This document shows, piece by piece, positions 50,763-60,071 of a stretch of DNA of 64,000 nt. The notes under the pieces were generated by a model. That model did no database searches. It had not been told where the DNA came from and saw only the letters and a list, made by a program, of their open reading frames with translations. Source of the DNA: Paenibacillus antri. GTDB taxonomy: Bacteria > Bacillota > Bacilli > Paenibacillales > YIM-B00363. The first letter of the stretch is position 1. Each line of letters begins with the position of its first letter. The position numbers and the translations under genes are program-made. The stretch lies in NCBI RefSeq assembly GCF_005765165.1, contig NZ_VCIW01000002.1, positions 310,001-374,000 on the forward strand. Direction: 5' to 3'.

Positions 50763-52868
50763 ATGAAGAACAGGCCGAAAATGCTAACTTTCCTAGAGAG
50801 GAGCAAGTCGAACGAACCGGGAAGCTCCAAATCGCCGGAGCGGATGAACAAGACTACCATCGATCCGACTCGTTCGATCGGGATGCGACTGTTTCTTTAT
50901 TTTTTCCTGGTTATCGTCGTATCCGTATCCTGCGTAGGTTTTCTTTCCTATGACCGCTCCCGCCAGTTGATCGAGACGCAGGTCGAGGACGCGAAGCGGT
51001 TGACCGCGGTTCAAGCCGCGGACAAGATGGAGCTCGTGCTGCAGCAATACGAAGATACGTCGCTCGAGATAATGCTGCTTCCCGAAATCGCCGAATTGTC
51101 CACGTCTTACCGGCTGTACCCGGACGATATTATGAGACAGCTGGAAGTCCGGCGCGAATTGGAAACGAGATTGAACACATATACGTTCTCCGACAGCTCG
51201 ATCGCGTCCGTCCATCTATTGTCCTTGGATGACGTGATGCCCTCGATGTCGATCGGCGGTCCGACGCCGTCGGACATCTCCGAGGCTCCTTGGTTTCAAG
51301 CGGCTTTGCAGAACGACGGCAAGGGGGTCTGGATCCCTTCGACGGCGGATGGCCCGTCCGGCACGCTGACGTCGGTCGCGTTCGGGTATGCCCGCGTGAT
51401 TAAAGATCAGGGCACGTTCAACGCCAGTTACGTCTACCTGATGGAGCTTCGCGAAAGCCGACTGCAAGAGGTCGTCGCAGGAGCGCTGGGCGAAGGGGCT
51501 CGGATGTATCTGCTGGACGCTTCGGGCAACGTCGTGTCTTCCGACGACAAAGCCGAGATCGGTACGCCGTTCGCGATCCCCTTGCAAGGCGACAGCGCCG
51601 CATTGGAAGAGACGATCGAAGGGCAAGAGATGCTCATCGCGCACAGCCAACTGACCGGCGGCTGGCGGTTGGTCGGCGTTCAGCCGTTCGCGCCTCTGGT
51701 CGCCGGCACGCAGACGATCTGGAACGTAACGATCGGCATGCTCGTCGCCGGCATCGTCGCCGCGATCGTGATCGGGTTCATGGTCGCCCGACAGATCGGC
51801 ACGCCGCTGCGCCGCATGAGCGGGCTGATGAAGCAGGCCGAGGGCGGCGACTTAGCCGTACAGTCCCCATATGCGAAGCGCAGGGACGAGATCGGAACGC
51901 TGGCGACGGGCTTTAACGAGATGCTAGCGAACATCCGCGCGCTCGTCGAGGATTCGCACGCTTCGGTGCGGGACGTAATGAGCACGGCGGAGGAGCTCGG
52001 CGAAGCGTCCCGCCGAACGGCGACGTCGGCGAAGGAGATCGCCATCGCGACGGAGCAGATCGCCATCGGCGCCTCCAACGTGGCGGTCGAAGCCGAGAAG
52101 GTCACGGACGTGACGAGCGACATGGGCAGCAAGATGGCGACCACCGTCCAAGCGAACGAGCATATGGCTTCCGCCGCGGCGGACATTCGCGAGTCGAGCC
52201 GCCAAGGCGCGGAGTATATGCGCGAGCTGAGCGAGAAGACGGCCGAAACCGAGCAGCTAACGGTATCGATGGTAAGCAAGGTGGAAGAGCTGCAGAAGAG
52301 CACGGCGTCGATCCGCGATATTTTGGCGTTGTTGAACAACATCACGAAGCAGACGAATATTTTGTCGCTGAACGCGACGATCGAGGCGGCGCGCGCCGGA
52401 GAAGCCGGACGAGGCTTCATGGTGGTCGCGGACGAAATTCGCAAGCTCGCGGATCAATCGAAGCAGTCGATCGAGACGGTCGCCACGATTACGGACCGGA
52501 TTCGCTCGGAGATCGAGGAGACGGTCGGCTTGATGGGTCGGGCGTATCCGCTGTTCCAAGAGCAGATCGCGTCGGTGAAGCAGTCGAACGAAATTTTCTT
52601 GTCGGTGAACGACCGGATGGCCGAATTCACGACGCAGCTCGACGCGGTGTCCGACGCGGTGCTGCAGCTCGAGACGACGCAGCGGACGTTGTCCGAAGCG
52701 ATGTCGAGCGTCAGCGCGGTCGCCGAGGAGTCGTCGGCCACGACCGAGGAGGTCGCGAGCCTCAGCACGGACCAGCTGCAGGTCGGCGAGTCGCTCGTCG
52801 GGTTGGCGGGACGACTCGAGGACGTATCGAAGCGTCTTCGCGACACGCTGAATAAGTTCCGATTGTAA
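50763..52868 (+). CDS. Methyl-accepting chemotaxis protein
   Basis: Chemoreceptor of 701 residues. A short cytoplasmic N-terminus, TM1 (about 41-60), an extracellular dCache-like sensor (about 61-315), TM2 (about 318-342), HAMP (about 343-395) and a signalling domain with the conserved hairpin [22 protein letters not shown] chose ATG 50763, spaced 6-7 nt from AAAGGGTGG; the GTG at 50754 lies inside that SD. The ligand is unknown. It is a single gene inserted between mltG and the PBP gene. Confidence 0.9.
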   Translation: MKNRPKMLTFLERSKSNEPGSSKSPERMNKTTIDPTRSIGMRLFLYFFLVIVVSVSCVGFLSYDRSRQLIETQVEDAKRLTAVQAADKMELVLQQYEDTSLEIMLLPEIAELSTSYRLYPDDIMRQLEVRRELETRLNTYTFSDSSIASVHLLSLDDVMPSMSIGGPTPSDISEAPWFQAALQNDGKGVWIPSTADGPSGTLTSVAFGYARVIKDQGTFNASYVYLMELRESRLQEVVAGALGEGARMYLLDASGNVVSSDDKAEIGTPFAIPLQGDSAALEETIEGQEMLIAHSQLTGGWRLVGVQPFAPLVAGTQTIWNVTIGMLVAGIVAAIVIGFMVARQIGTPLRRMSGLMKQAEGGDLAVQSPYAKRRDEIGTLATGFNEMLANIRALVEDSHASVRDVMSTAEELGEASRRTATSAKEIAIATEQIAIGASNVAVEAEKVTDVTSDMGSKMATTVQANEHMASAAADIRESSRQGAEYMRELSEKTAETEQLTVSMVSKVEELQKSTASIRDILALLNNITKQTNILSLNATIEAARAGEAGRGFMVVADEIRKLADQSKQSIETVATITDRIRSEIEETVGLMGRAYPLFQEQIASVKQSNEIFLSVNDRMAEFTTQLDAVSDAVLQLETTQRTLSEAMSSVSAVAEESSATTEEVASLSTDQLQVGESLVGLAGRLEDVSKRLRDTLNKFRL

Positions 52869-52885
52869 TTTCGACACGACGTTCC

Positions 52886-52917
52886 ACGCCGCCCTTGCGC
52901 TCGCAGGGGCGGCGTTT
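52886..52917 (+). terminator. Likely terminator after the chemoreceptor gene
   Basis: ACGCCGCCC / GGGCGGCGT stem extended inside by GCG / CGC, followed by only TTT. Confidence 0.55.
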
Positions 52918-52992
52918 GCGCGACCGGGGCGATGCGTATACTGGGGATAAAGTCCTATTTTCTTCGGAAAATGTCCTCGGAGGTCGCGCCTT

Positions 52993-54789
52993 ATGCGCTT
53001 GCATCGGTTATTTCACGTCTTGCTGGCGTTCACGCTCGGCATCGGCCTGCTCGCCGGCCGACTGCTCTGGCTGCAAACCTGGGGCGGCGCTGCCCCCAGG
53101 GGGAGCGCCGCGGCGGACGCGACGGCGATGTCCGTCCGCCAACGGGCGCAAGGCGTCACCTTGGATCCCGGACGCGGGCATATCGCCGATCGATCCGGCG
53201 AGCCGTTGACCGGCGTGACGGTGGAAGGGCTGCTGCTGCTGCCGGGGGGAGCGGAACGCCTGACGGAGTCCGAGCGGAGACAGCTGGCGCGCATCTTGAA
53301 CGTCTCTCCGATGCGGCTGTCGGACGAATGGCGGAAGGCGGACCGGCCGACGTGGTGGAATCCGGGCGCCCGCGACGGGGGAGCTTCGCCCGCCCCGCTA
53401 ACGCGGGAGCAGGCCGAGGCGATTCGCCGGCTTCGACTCGCCGGGGCGACGGTCGCTTCCGCGGTGAAGCGGTATCCGGAGGCGCGCATCGCGGCGCATC
53501 TCGTCGGCTTCGTCGCCGAGCAGCCGGAGCGGATGACGGCGTTATACGAGAAGCAGCTCGTCGACGGCCAGCTTTCGTTATCCACGCCGATCGGCGCCGC
53601 GGGCCTCGAGCTCGCGTTCGACAGGCTGCTGCATGGCGCGGGGGAATCGCGGATCGTGTCGTATATCGACGGCCATGGCGCGGGACTCGACGGACTCGGC
53701 GTCAAGACGGTCGGCTCGTCGAACCCGTATTATCCGCTGCGTTTGATCACTACCGTGGACGCGGCGGCGCAGCGGGCGGTCGAAGCCGCGGCGGACGCCG
53801 CCGGCTTGGACAAAGGCGCCGTGGTCGTCCTGGACGCGGCGACGTCCGACATCGTCGCGATGGCGAGCCGGCCGGCGTACGAAGCCGAGCGGCTGTCTCC
53901 GCAGGGAGACGACTGGGCCAATCGAGCGATTCGCGCCGTCGCGCCCGGCTCGATCATGAAGTCGTTCGTGGCCGCGGTGGCGCTGGAGGAGGGCGTCGTC
54001 CGACCCGACGAGACGTTCGATTGCGACGGCACGTACGGCCGTTATGGCCTAACCTGCTGGAAGGAGGGCGGGCACGGGCATATTACGTTCGCCGAGGCGC
54101 TTGCGGCGTCGTGCAACATCGCGTTCGCGGAGGTGGGCGAGCGGCTGGACGGGGAGACGCTTCAGCGGTATGCAGGCGCGCTAGGCGTGATCGGGACCGT
54201 CGGTTGGAAAGGCGTCTCCGACGTGGACGGCCGGCCGCTGTCTCAGCTGCCTGAGGAGCAGGCGAACCGTCTGTTCGCCGCGTCTCCCTCGGACGCCGAC
54301 GGCGGCATCCTCGCCCAGACCGCGATCGGGCAGCGCGATACGCGCTGGACGCCGCTCGCGGCCGCCAATTGGATGGCGACGCTGGCCCGGGGCGGCGCGC
54401 CGGCTTCGCCGCGGGCGGCGGCGGAGCTGCGCTACGCGGACGGCCACGCCGTGGAGCGATACGCCGCGAAGGCGCTGCCGGGCGGGGCGGCCGCGATCTC
54501 GCCCCGAACGACGCGCTTGGTGCGCGGCATGCTCGAAGGCGTCGTGCAAAGCGGCACGGGCGCGTCGCTCCGGAACGCGTCGTGGCCGCTTGCGGGCAAG
54601 TCCGGCACGGCGGAGGCGACGGCGGGCGGCCGGGATGTCGTGCACCAGTGGTTCGCGGGCTACGGCCCGGTCGATCGGCCGCGGTACGCGGTCGCGGTGC
54701 TGGCGGAGAGCCGTCCGCTCGGTTCCGCGAACCGGGCGACGGCCGTGTTCAAGGCCGTTATGGAGGCGCTGGCGGCGCTCCCGGAGTAG
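52993..54789 (+). CDS. Class B penicillin-binding protein (transpeptidase)
   Basis: Peptidoglycan transpeptidase of 598 residues: an N-terminal membrane anchor (about 7-29), a PBP dimer segment with D-P-G-R-G-H-I-A-D-R-S-G, and the transpeptidase with S320-x-x-K323 (P-G-S-I-M-K-S), S373-C-N and K536-S-G-T. All three active-site motifs are intact. Size and place resemble B. subtilis PbpI (PBP4b, YrrR), which lies in the same region, so a sporulation role is possible. GGAGG is 10 nt before the ATG. There is no transglycosylase domain. Confidence 0.9.
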   Translation: MRLHRLFHVLLAFTLGIGLLAGRLLWLQTWGGAAPRGSAAADATAMSVRQRAQGVTLDPGRGHIADRSGEPLTGVTVEGLLLLPGGAERLTESERRQLARILNVSPMRLSDEWRKADRPTWWNPGARDGGASPAPLTREQAEAIRRLRLAGATVASAVKRYPEARIAAHLVGFVAEQPERMTALYEKQLVDGQLSLSTPIGAAGLELAFDRLLHGAGESRIVSYIDGHGAGLDGLGVKTVGSSNPYYPLRLITTVDAAAQRAVEAAADAAGLDKGAVVVLDAATSDIVAMASRPAYEAERLSPQGDDWANRAIRAVAPGSIMKSFVAAVALEEGVVRPDETFDCDGTYGRYGLTCWKEGGHGHITFAEALAASCNIAFAEVGERLDGETLQRYAGALGVIGTVGWKGVSDVDGRPLSQLPEEQANRLFAASPSDADGGILAQTAIGQRDTRWTPLAAANWMATLARGGAPASPRAAAELRYADGHAVERYAAKALPGGAAAISPRTTRLVRGMLEGVVQSGTGASLRNASWPLAGKSGTAEATAGGRDVVHQWFAGYGPVDRPRYAVAVLAESRPLGSANRATAVFKAVMEALAALPE

Positions 54790-54802
54790 GGGCGCCGCTT
54801 GG

Positions 54803-54845
54803 CATTGGAAAAGCAGTTATTTGCTGAAAACTGCCATTTCCAATG
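54803..54845. promoter_or_regulatory. Large dyad adjoining the -10 of the deacetylase promoter
   Basis: Arms CATTGGAAA / TTTCCAATG and GCAGTT / AACTGC with a 10-nt loop form a 15-bp imperfect palindrome. It ends one base before a TATAAT (54847-54852), so it occupies the -35/spacer region. No T run follows, which argues against a terminator. It is a candidate operator or a read-through RNA hairpin after the PBP gene. Confidence 0.5.
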
Positions 54846-54921
54846 TTATAATAATCTTCATGCGGTTGAGTTACGCTAACGAGACCGCGGTCAAGGGAGA
54901 GTTCGGCTAGGGGGAACGTGG

Positions 54922-56277
54922 GTGAGCAATATTATATTGTACTTATTTTACTTTTTTACGTTTTACGCGTTTCTTCCGGGGATTATCAGCCGTTTGTTCG
55001 GCTTTCGCGTGTTTAAGCGGGGCTTGTCCGATACCGAAATCAGTCTGACGTTCGACGACGGGCCGGATCCGGAGCACACGCCTCGATTGCTCGATCTGCT
55101 GAAGAAGCATGACGTGAAGGCGACGTTCTTCGTCGTCGGCAAGCATGCGGAGGCGCAGCCCGACATCGTCGAAAGGATGCATCGCGAGGGGCATTCCATC
55201 GGCATCCATAACTATTCGCACCGGAGCAATTGGGTGATGCGGCCGAAGTCGGTGGCGCGCCATGTGCGGATGACGTCGGAGGCGATCGAGCGCATGACGG
55301 GCGAAAAGCCTAAGTTTTATCGGCCTCCGTGGGGCATTATGAATTTGTTCGACTTCGCGAGCCGCAGCCGCATGCAGGTCGTGCTTTGGTCGGCGATGCC
55401 CGGCGATTGGCGAGTTTCGACCGGCGCGAAGAAAATCGAGAACCGGATGATGAAGTCCCTTAAGGGCGGTGAGGTATACTTGCTGCACGATTGCGGCAAC
55501 ACGTTCGGAGCGGATCGGGAGGCGCCGCGCAACACGATCGAGGCGTTGGAGCGTTTCATCCCCGCCGCGCTGGAGCGAGGCTTCTCGTTCGTCCGAGTGG
55601 ACGACCTGATGCAATCGACCGCGAAGGCGAAGTCGAAGGCGAAGCGGGAGGCCGGGCCGATCCGCAAGACGATCGTCGGCGCATGGCTGCTCTGGGAGCG
55701 GGCGTTCCACGCGCTGTTCCGGTTAGAGTCTGCGATCCCCGGCGATTCGAAGAGTTTCCTCTTCTATCGGGTGACGGCGTACCACGGCCAGACGGTGCCG
55801 CTTCCCGGTGGGGAGACGCTGCGATCCGGCGACAAAATCGTGGAGCTGCATATGAACAACGAGCTGCTATATGAGTTCGGCCGTAAAGCCAGATCGACGC
55901 TGCAGCTGGCGATCCAGCTCATTCGGGCGATGGAGCGCACGATGCCGCAATTGGCGGCTTCGGTGCTTCAACGCAGCGATGCTCCGAGCATCAAGGCGGT
56001 CGTCGGCACCTCGATGGTGAATCGGGGCGTAGAACAATTCGGATTTACGGTCGTGGAGTTGCCGAAGGGACTGTTCGCCTCCGCGACGAGACTGTACTTG
56101 AAATGTCTTCTTTCCGTTATTCATCCGCAAGGCAAAGACCGACTCGGAGAACGCTCGGAGATGCTGATCCCCAAGATGATCGCTCTATCTTCGACGGAGC
56201 TGATCCGCCGCTACGGCGAAGCGGTAAGCGAGGTCGCTGCGGGAGAGGTCGAAGCGACGAACGGGCATATGGCATAA
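54922..56277 (+). CDS. Polysaccharide deacetylase with YkoP-like C-terminal domain
   Basis: NodB-type deacetylase of 451 residues. An N-terminal helix (about 2-18) precedes the NodB domain (about 35-235) with the metal motifs L-T-F-D-D-G-P-D and H-S-I-G-I-H-N-Y-S-H (HxxxH) and the R-P-P-W-G motif. Residues about 250-445 form a second domain (F-Y-R-V-T-A-Y-H-G, L-H-M-N-N-E-L-L) resembling B. subtilis YkoP. The substrate is probably peptidoglycan or another N-acetylated glycan. The start is GTG 54922 with AGGGGG in front. Confidence 0.85.
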   Translation: MSNIILYLFYFFTFYAFLPGIISRLFGFRVFKRGLSDTEISLTFDDGPDPEHTPRLLDLLKKHDVKATFFVVGKHAEAQPDIVERMHREGHSIGIHNYSHRSNWVMRPKSVARHVRMTSEAIERMTGEKPKFYRPPWGIMNLFDFASRSRMQVVLWSAMPGDWRVSTGAKKIENRMMKSLKGGEVYLLHDCGNTFGADREAPRNTIEALERFIPAALERGFSFVRVDDLMQSTAKAKSKAKREAGPIRKTIVGAWLLWERAFHALFRLESAIPGDSKSFLFYRVTAYHGQTVPLPGGETLRSGDKIVELHMNNELLYEFGRKARSTLQLAIQLIRAMERTMPQLAASVLQRSDAPSIKAVVGTSMVNRGVEQFGFTVVELPKGLFASATRLYLKCLLSVIHPQGKDRLGERSEMLIPKMIALSSTELIRRYGEAVSEVAAGEVEATNGHMA

Positions 56278-56293
56278 GCGAAAGAGAACGAAT

Positions 56294-56327
56294 AGAACCG
56301 TTGGGCGAAAGCCTGATGGTTCTTTTT
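56294..56327 (+). terminator. Intrinsic terminator after the deacetylase gene
   Basis: AGAACC / GGTTCT outer stem with inner GC-gaaa-GC pairing, followed by a T run. Confidence 0.75.
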
Positions 56328-56423
56328 TATATAACATTTCGTGTGAGTAAAGGAATCATGGGACATGATGTAGAACAATTTGGAAAATAAGTTGCCGATC
56401 ATGGGGGCCGAGGAGGATTCGCG

Positions 56424-56777
56424 ATGAAGCCGAAGTACGGGGCGGGCGTGTTGAAACAAGAGATCGTAAAAATATACAACTCCATTAATCAAGAAATTTT
56501 CGGCATCGGCATCAAATCTCAACGTATCGACATCGTCGGCGACAAAGTGTATATTTTCGCTACGCATAAGCGGATTCCCGCTCTGAAAATTCTCGATGCC
56601 GAACATCGCAGTCTCACGGCCAGCGTGGATATGCTCGTCATGGAGGCGAACAAACGGATGCTGAAGGATCAGCTCGAACGGCAGTTGGGACTCGAGGTGC
56701 TCTCGGTATTAAAGGATTACGATCCGAAGTCGGAAATATCCGGAACGATCATTATGTTTAAAGAATCCATCGAATGA
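56424..56777 (+). CDS. DUF2294/MpsC-like small protein
   Basis: A 117-residue protein with V-L-K-Q-E-I-V-K-I-Y-N-S-I-N-Q-E, G-K-V-Y-I-F-type strands (D-K-V-Y-I-F-A-T) and L-G-L-E-V-L-S-V-L-K-D-Y-D, which fits the DUF2294 family (MpsC of the membrane-potential-generating system in staphylococci). It stands alone here, without MpsA or MpsB neighbours. GAGGAGG lies before the ATG. The function in Bacillales is unproven. Confidence 0.7.
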   Translation: MKPKYGAGVLKQEIVKIYNSINQEIFGIGIKSQRIDIVGDKVYIFATHKRIPALKILDAEHRSLTASVDMLVMEANKRMLKDQLERQLGLEVLSVLKDYDPKSEISGTIIMFKESIE

Positions 56778-56843
56778 CGAGAAAACAATGGGAACAATAC
56801 GTTAAATAATATAACGTAAATTTAAGAAAATAATACAATAAGC

Positions 56844-56872
56844 TTGACTACCACAAAACAAAGCGTTATATT
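56844..56872 (+). promoter_or_regulatory. Promoter of the terminal operon
   Basis: TTGACT, 17-bp spacer, TATATT. Predicted start about 56879, followed at once by the 19-bp dyad and the structured leader. Confidence 0.75.
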
Positions 56873-56878
56873 ATCTAA

Positions 56879-57096
56879 CAACAAGGTAATGATTACCTTG
56901 CGAATAGGTAACCGACGTTGGCGATTGCAGGGGTTTCATCCTTCTGAAAATAGGAGAGACGGGATCTCAGCCGCAGCCACGCAATAAACCATAGCAGGTA
57001 ATAGAGAACTCCGGCAGGAGAGCTTTAAAACCGCTGATTGTGACATATCTGGGGCATTCATGGCCCATGTATGCTCATGATTGTGCGGTTTTTTTG
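56879..57096 (+). promoter_or_regulatory. Structured leader with terminator; unassigned riboswitch-like element
   Basis: The 255-nt 5' UTR has an intrinsic terminator at 57027-57095 (AAAACCGC / GCGGTTTT outer stem, inner GGGC / GCCC arm, seven T). Upstream is a multibranched region: 56882-56900 dyad, ATTGC / GCAAT (56924-56928 / 56981-56985) enclosing GAGA / TCTC, and CTCC-GGCA-GGAG (57009-57020). This is the plan of an aptamer plus expression platform. I looked for conserved cores of TPP, FMN, SAM-I, lysine, glycine, purine, cobalamin, ykkC, ydaO and T-box RNAs and found none. Confidence 0.55.
56882..56900. promoter_or_regulatory. Perfect 19-bp dyad of Fur-family 7-1-7 type
   Basis: CAAGGTAATGATTACCTTG, perfect arms around one central base, at about +3 to +21. 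The core AGGTAAT-n-ATTACCT fits the 7-1-7 pattern of Fur, Zur and PerR boxes, with five of seven positions shared per half with Fur and with Zur. It may be a protein operator, the first hairpin of the leader, or both. Confidence 0.5.
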
Positions 57097-57133
57097 CATT
57101 CTTTGTTGCCTTACCGACGAGAGGTGAGAGCGA

Positions 57134-58177
57134 ATGACCGTCGAACGGTCGGAAACCGATGTAACGAGCGTCTTGCAGGCGCTGAATCACATTTCCAGAG
57201 GAAGGATGGTGATGGATTGGAACGAGGTTACCTCGGGATCGAACCCGTATGTCGTGACGAAAACGTCGAACATTCCGGGCAAGAGCGTCATAGAAATTCC
57301 CGGCCTCATCTTCGGCGACAAGCGGAAGCGGGTATCGCGGATCGGCGTCGGAATGACGCTGACGGAGTCGATGATCGAGCTGGCCTCCGCGCTTCGGTTG
57401 GATGTGCTGGTCGTACATCATCCGGTTGCGGAAGCGGCTAACTCGGGAGGCGTGCCGTTCGCCGATTATTTGCCGTTGTACGGTCTGTCCATTATCGAAA
57501 TGCACGAGGCGTTTCACGGTTTGCATCCCGGTCTCACTTTCCTTCACGGACATCGGAAGTTGAAGACCGACACCTCGTTCGGCGGCATCCCCGGCAATGT
57601 GCTTCATAAAGGGGTCGCGTTCGAGGAGGTTCGGACGGCCGGAGATATTTTGAACCGGATCGGGGAGTGGATGGGCAGGGAGATCGATCGCGATCTGTTG
57701 GAGGCCGAAAGGGCGATCAGGGGAGAGTCGGCATTGGAAGAAGCGACGCTCTCCAATCCGGCAAAGCTGCTGAGCGGGACGCCGGACAGTCCGGTGAAGC
57801 ATGTGCTTCATTTCTTCCCGCACACCGGCTTTTCCTTAGAGCATCTGGAATCGGCGCTCGCGATGTACCCGGAAACCGACACGATTATCGTCAGCATCAG
57901 CCGGGTTCGGGAAGATCACGAGTTCGTTAAGCTGGCTCGGCGAAGAGGTCTGACTTTCATCGTCGGTAACCCCCATTCCGTAGAAATCTGGGAGAATGGG
58001 CTGCCGCTGGCCTACGCCTTGGAGATGCTGCTGCCGCAGACGGAGGTCGTCTTGTTGCGGGAGCGCATGACGGCCGTGCCGCTTCGGAATATCGGTCATG
58101 CCAAGATGGTGGAGTACGGCAAGGCGATCGCGGAGACGCATCTCGTCTCCGGCGTCAGTCGAGCCGTGTACATATAA
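57134..58177 (+). CDS. NIF3-like protein
   Basis: A 347-residue cytoplasmic protein resembling the NIF3/YqfO dinuclear-metal family: G-V-G-M-T-L-T-E-S-M-I-E-L-A-S-A-L-R-L-D, V-V-H-H-P-V-A-E (H95, H96), and a C-terminal histidine region (V-G-N-P-H-S-V-E-I-W). It is divergent from YqfO, so I call it NIF3-like only. Some NIF3 proteins have been linked to GTP cyclohydrolase-type activity, but no reaction is assigned here. GAGGTGAG is about 6 nt before the ATG. It is the first gene after the attenuator leader and likely belongs to the pathway encoded downstream. Confidence 0.65.
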   Translation: MTVERSETDVTSVLQALNHISRGRMVMDWNEVTSGSNPYVVTKTSNIPGKSVIEIPGLIFGDKRKRVSRIGVGMTLTESMIELASALRLDVLVVHHPVAEAANSGGVPFADYLPLYGLSIIEMHEAFHGLHPGLTFLHGHRKLKTDTSFGGIPGNVLHKGVAFEEVRTAGDILNRIGEWMGREIDRDLLEAERAIRGESALEEATLSNPAKLLSGTPDSPVKHVLHFFPHTGFSLEHLESALAMYPETDTIIVSISRVREDHEFVKLARRRGLTFIVGNPHSVEIWENGLPLAYALEMLLPQTEVVLLRERMTAVPLRNIGHAKMVEYGKAIAETHLVSGVSRAVYI

Positions 58178-58201
58178 ACAATTATTGGGAGGAAGAGAAC
58201 C

Positions 58202-59287
58202 ATGGGGAAGAGAATTCGAACCGCAATCGCTGTACTGTCGGCAACGCTGCTTGTATTAACCGCCTGTGCGTCTGCGGAGCCGACGACGAGCTCAAGTCAA
58301 CCGCCCGCCGCCGAACCCGCGGCCGAAGCGCCCGCGGAAACGCCCGCAGAAGAGCCGAAGGCGGAGGCGCCGAAGGAGCCGGTGACCGTACGCTTCTCGG
58401 AGGTCATCCGCTCCATCTTCTATGCGCCGCACTATGCGGCGATGTCGCAGGGCTTCTTCGAGGAAGAGGGCATCGTCGTCGACATGAATACGGCGCAAGG
58501 CTCGGATAAAGGGGCTGCCGCCCTTATTGCGGGCGTCGCGGATATTTCGCTCGTCGGCCCGGAGACGGCGATCTATATCTATAATCAAAAGGGCGACAAG
58601 ACGCTGAAAATTTTCCATCAGCTGACGATGAAGGACGGGTCCTTCTTGCTCTCTCGCGAAAAGCTGGATTCCTTCGAGTGGAGCGATCTGGAAGGGAAAT
58701 CGGTCTTGGGCTGGCGCCCGGGAAGCGCGCCGCAGATGGTCATGAATTCGAAGCTGATCCAGGAGAACATCGCCGCCGAAGTCATCACGAACGTGGCTTC
58801 CCCGGCGATGGCGGGAGCATTCGCCAGCGGTCAAGGCGATTTCATTCAGCTGTTCGAGCCGGTCGCCTCCACGTTGGAGAAGGAAGGAAAAGCGTATTAC
58901 GTAGCCTCTATGGGCGAGTCGTTCGGCGCCTTCCCGGAGACGTCCTACGTGGCGACGTCCGATTATATCAGAGACAATCCCGAGGTCGTTCAAGGCTTCG
59001 TCAATGCGGTGGCGAAAGGCGCGGCTTGGCTGAAAACGGCTTCCAAGGAAGACATCTCCGCGGCGCTGATGCCGTTCTTCGAAGGGACGCCCGAGGATTT
59101 GATCCTTCAATCCGTCGAGCGGTACATGGCCCAAGACACTTGGCCGGCGAAGCCGGAGCTGACGCCGGAAGCGTTCGAGACGCTCCAGAGCGTCCTAATC
59201 GAGAACGGCGTTCTGAAGCCGGAAGAAAAAATCGCGGACATGGGCGAAGTCGTCGACATGACGTTCGTAAACGCTATGAAGGAGTGA
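58202..59287 (+). CDS. ABC transporter substrate-binding lipoprotein (SsuA/THI5-like)
   Basis: Periplasmic-binding-type lipoprotein of 361 residues. The signal ends in a lipobox L-T-A-C (C22), followed by a 35-residue linker rich in Ala, Pro and Glu, and a type II solute-binding fold (V-R-F-S-E-V, F-Y-A-P-H-Y-A-A-M-S-Q-G-F-F-E-E-E-G-I). The latter is the NMT1/THI5/SsuA pattern used for sulfonates, nitrate, pyrimidines and flavins. The substrate is unknown. It is followed 4 nt later by the ATPase. AGGAAGAG precedes the ATG. Confidence 0.88.
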   Translation: MGKRIRTAIAVLSATLLVLTACASAEPTTSSSQPPAAEPAAEAPAETPAEEPKAEAPKEPVTVRFSEVIRSIFYAPHYAAMSQGFFEEEGIVVDMNTAQGSDKGAAALIAGVADISLVGPETAIYIYNQKGDKTLKIFHQLTMKDGSFLLSREKLDSFEWSDLEGKSVLGWRPGSAPQMVMNSKLIQENIAAEVITNVASPAMAGAFASGQGDFIQLFEPVASTLEKEGKAYYVASMGESFGAFPETSYVATSDYIRDNPEVVQGFVNAVAKGAAWLKTASKEDISAALMPFFEGTPEDLILQSVERYMAQDTWPAKPELTPEAFETLQSVLIENGVLKPEEKIADMGEVVDMTFVNAMKE

Positions 59288-59291
59288 TCCG

Positions 59292-60071
59292 ATGGCGCAA
59301 ATCGAGTTGAGGGACATCAGTTTACACTATTTTACGACGAAGCAGGAGACGGAAGCGCTGCGGGATATTCAGTTATCCGTCGAAGCCGGAGAATTCATTA
59401 GCATCGTGGGACCGAGCGGCTGCGGGAAGAGCACGCTGCTCTCCCTCGTCTCCGGCATGATCCGGCCGACGAAGGGGAAGGTGCTGATCGACGGGACGGA
59501 GGTATCCGGCGTATCGCCGAAGGTCGGTTACATGCTGCAGCACGACCATCTGTTCGAGTGGCGAGACGTGTTGAGCAACTTGCTCGTCGGAGCGGAGGTA
59601 CGACGGATGGACTTGAAGAAGGCCGAACGGAAGGCGCTCGAGCTGCTTGGCCGGTATGGGCTCGACGGCTTCGCCCGTCACAATCCCGCTCAACTGTCGG
59701 GCGGAATGCGCCAGCGGGTCGCGCTCATTCGCACCCTCGTGACGGAGCCGGACATCCTGCTGCTCGACGAACCGTTCTCGGCGTTGGATTACCAAACCCG
59801 CCTGTCGCTGTCCGATGAAATCTTCAACATTATCAAAGATCAGGGAAAGACGGCCGTGCTCGTTACGCACGATATTTCGGAAGCGATCGGAATGGGGGAT
59901 CGCGTGATGGTCATGTCGAAGCGCCCAAGTACGATATCTTCGATCTATTCGATCCGGTTCGACGAGGGCGAAGGCCTGCCGCCTTGGCGCAAACGGAGCG
60001 CGGCCCGGTACAACCAATATTTCAACGAAATATGGAGGGAGCTGGAGGGTCATGTCGTCTCTGCCGGTTAG
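59292..60071 (+). CDS. ABC transporter ATPase, NitT/TauT type
   Basis: A 259-residue ATPase. Walker A G-P-S-G-C-G-K-S-T (40-48), Q-loop L-Q-H-D-H-L-F-E-W, signature L-S-G-G-M-R-Q-R, Walker B I-L-L-L-D-E-P-F and H-loop V-T-H-D are all intact, so it should be active. It most resembles SsuB/TauB-class ATPases. It overlaps the permease gene by 20 nt. Confidence 0.93.
   Translation: MAQIELRDISLHYFTTKQETEALRDIQLSVEAGEFISIVGPSGCGKSTLLSLVSGMIRPTKGKVLIDGTEVSGVSPKVGYMLQHDHLFEWRDVLSNLLVGAEVRRMDLKKAERKALELLGRYGLDGFARHNPAQLSGGMRQRVALIRTLVTEPDILLLDEPFSALDYQTRLSLSDEIFNIIKDQGKTAVLVTHDISEAIGMGDRVMVMSKRPSTISSIYSIRFDEGEGLPPWRKRSAARYNQYFNEIWRELEGHVVSAG

Noticed and set aside
56844-56900. Classical Fur box before the NIF3 operon
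   Set aside because: The dyad keeps the 7-1-7 layout, but two of seven bases in each half differ from Fur, so only a Fur-family-like site is claimed.
56879-57096. TPP riboswitch, suggested by the THI5-like binding protein and TenA-superfamily gene downstream
   Set aside because: Neither the CTGAGA segment nor the ACCC...GAACCTGAT...AATGCC core is present.
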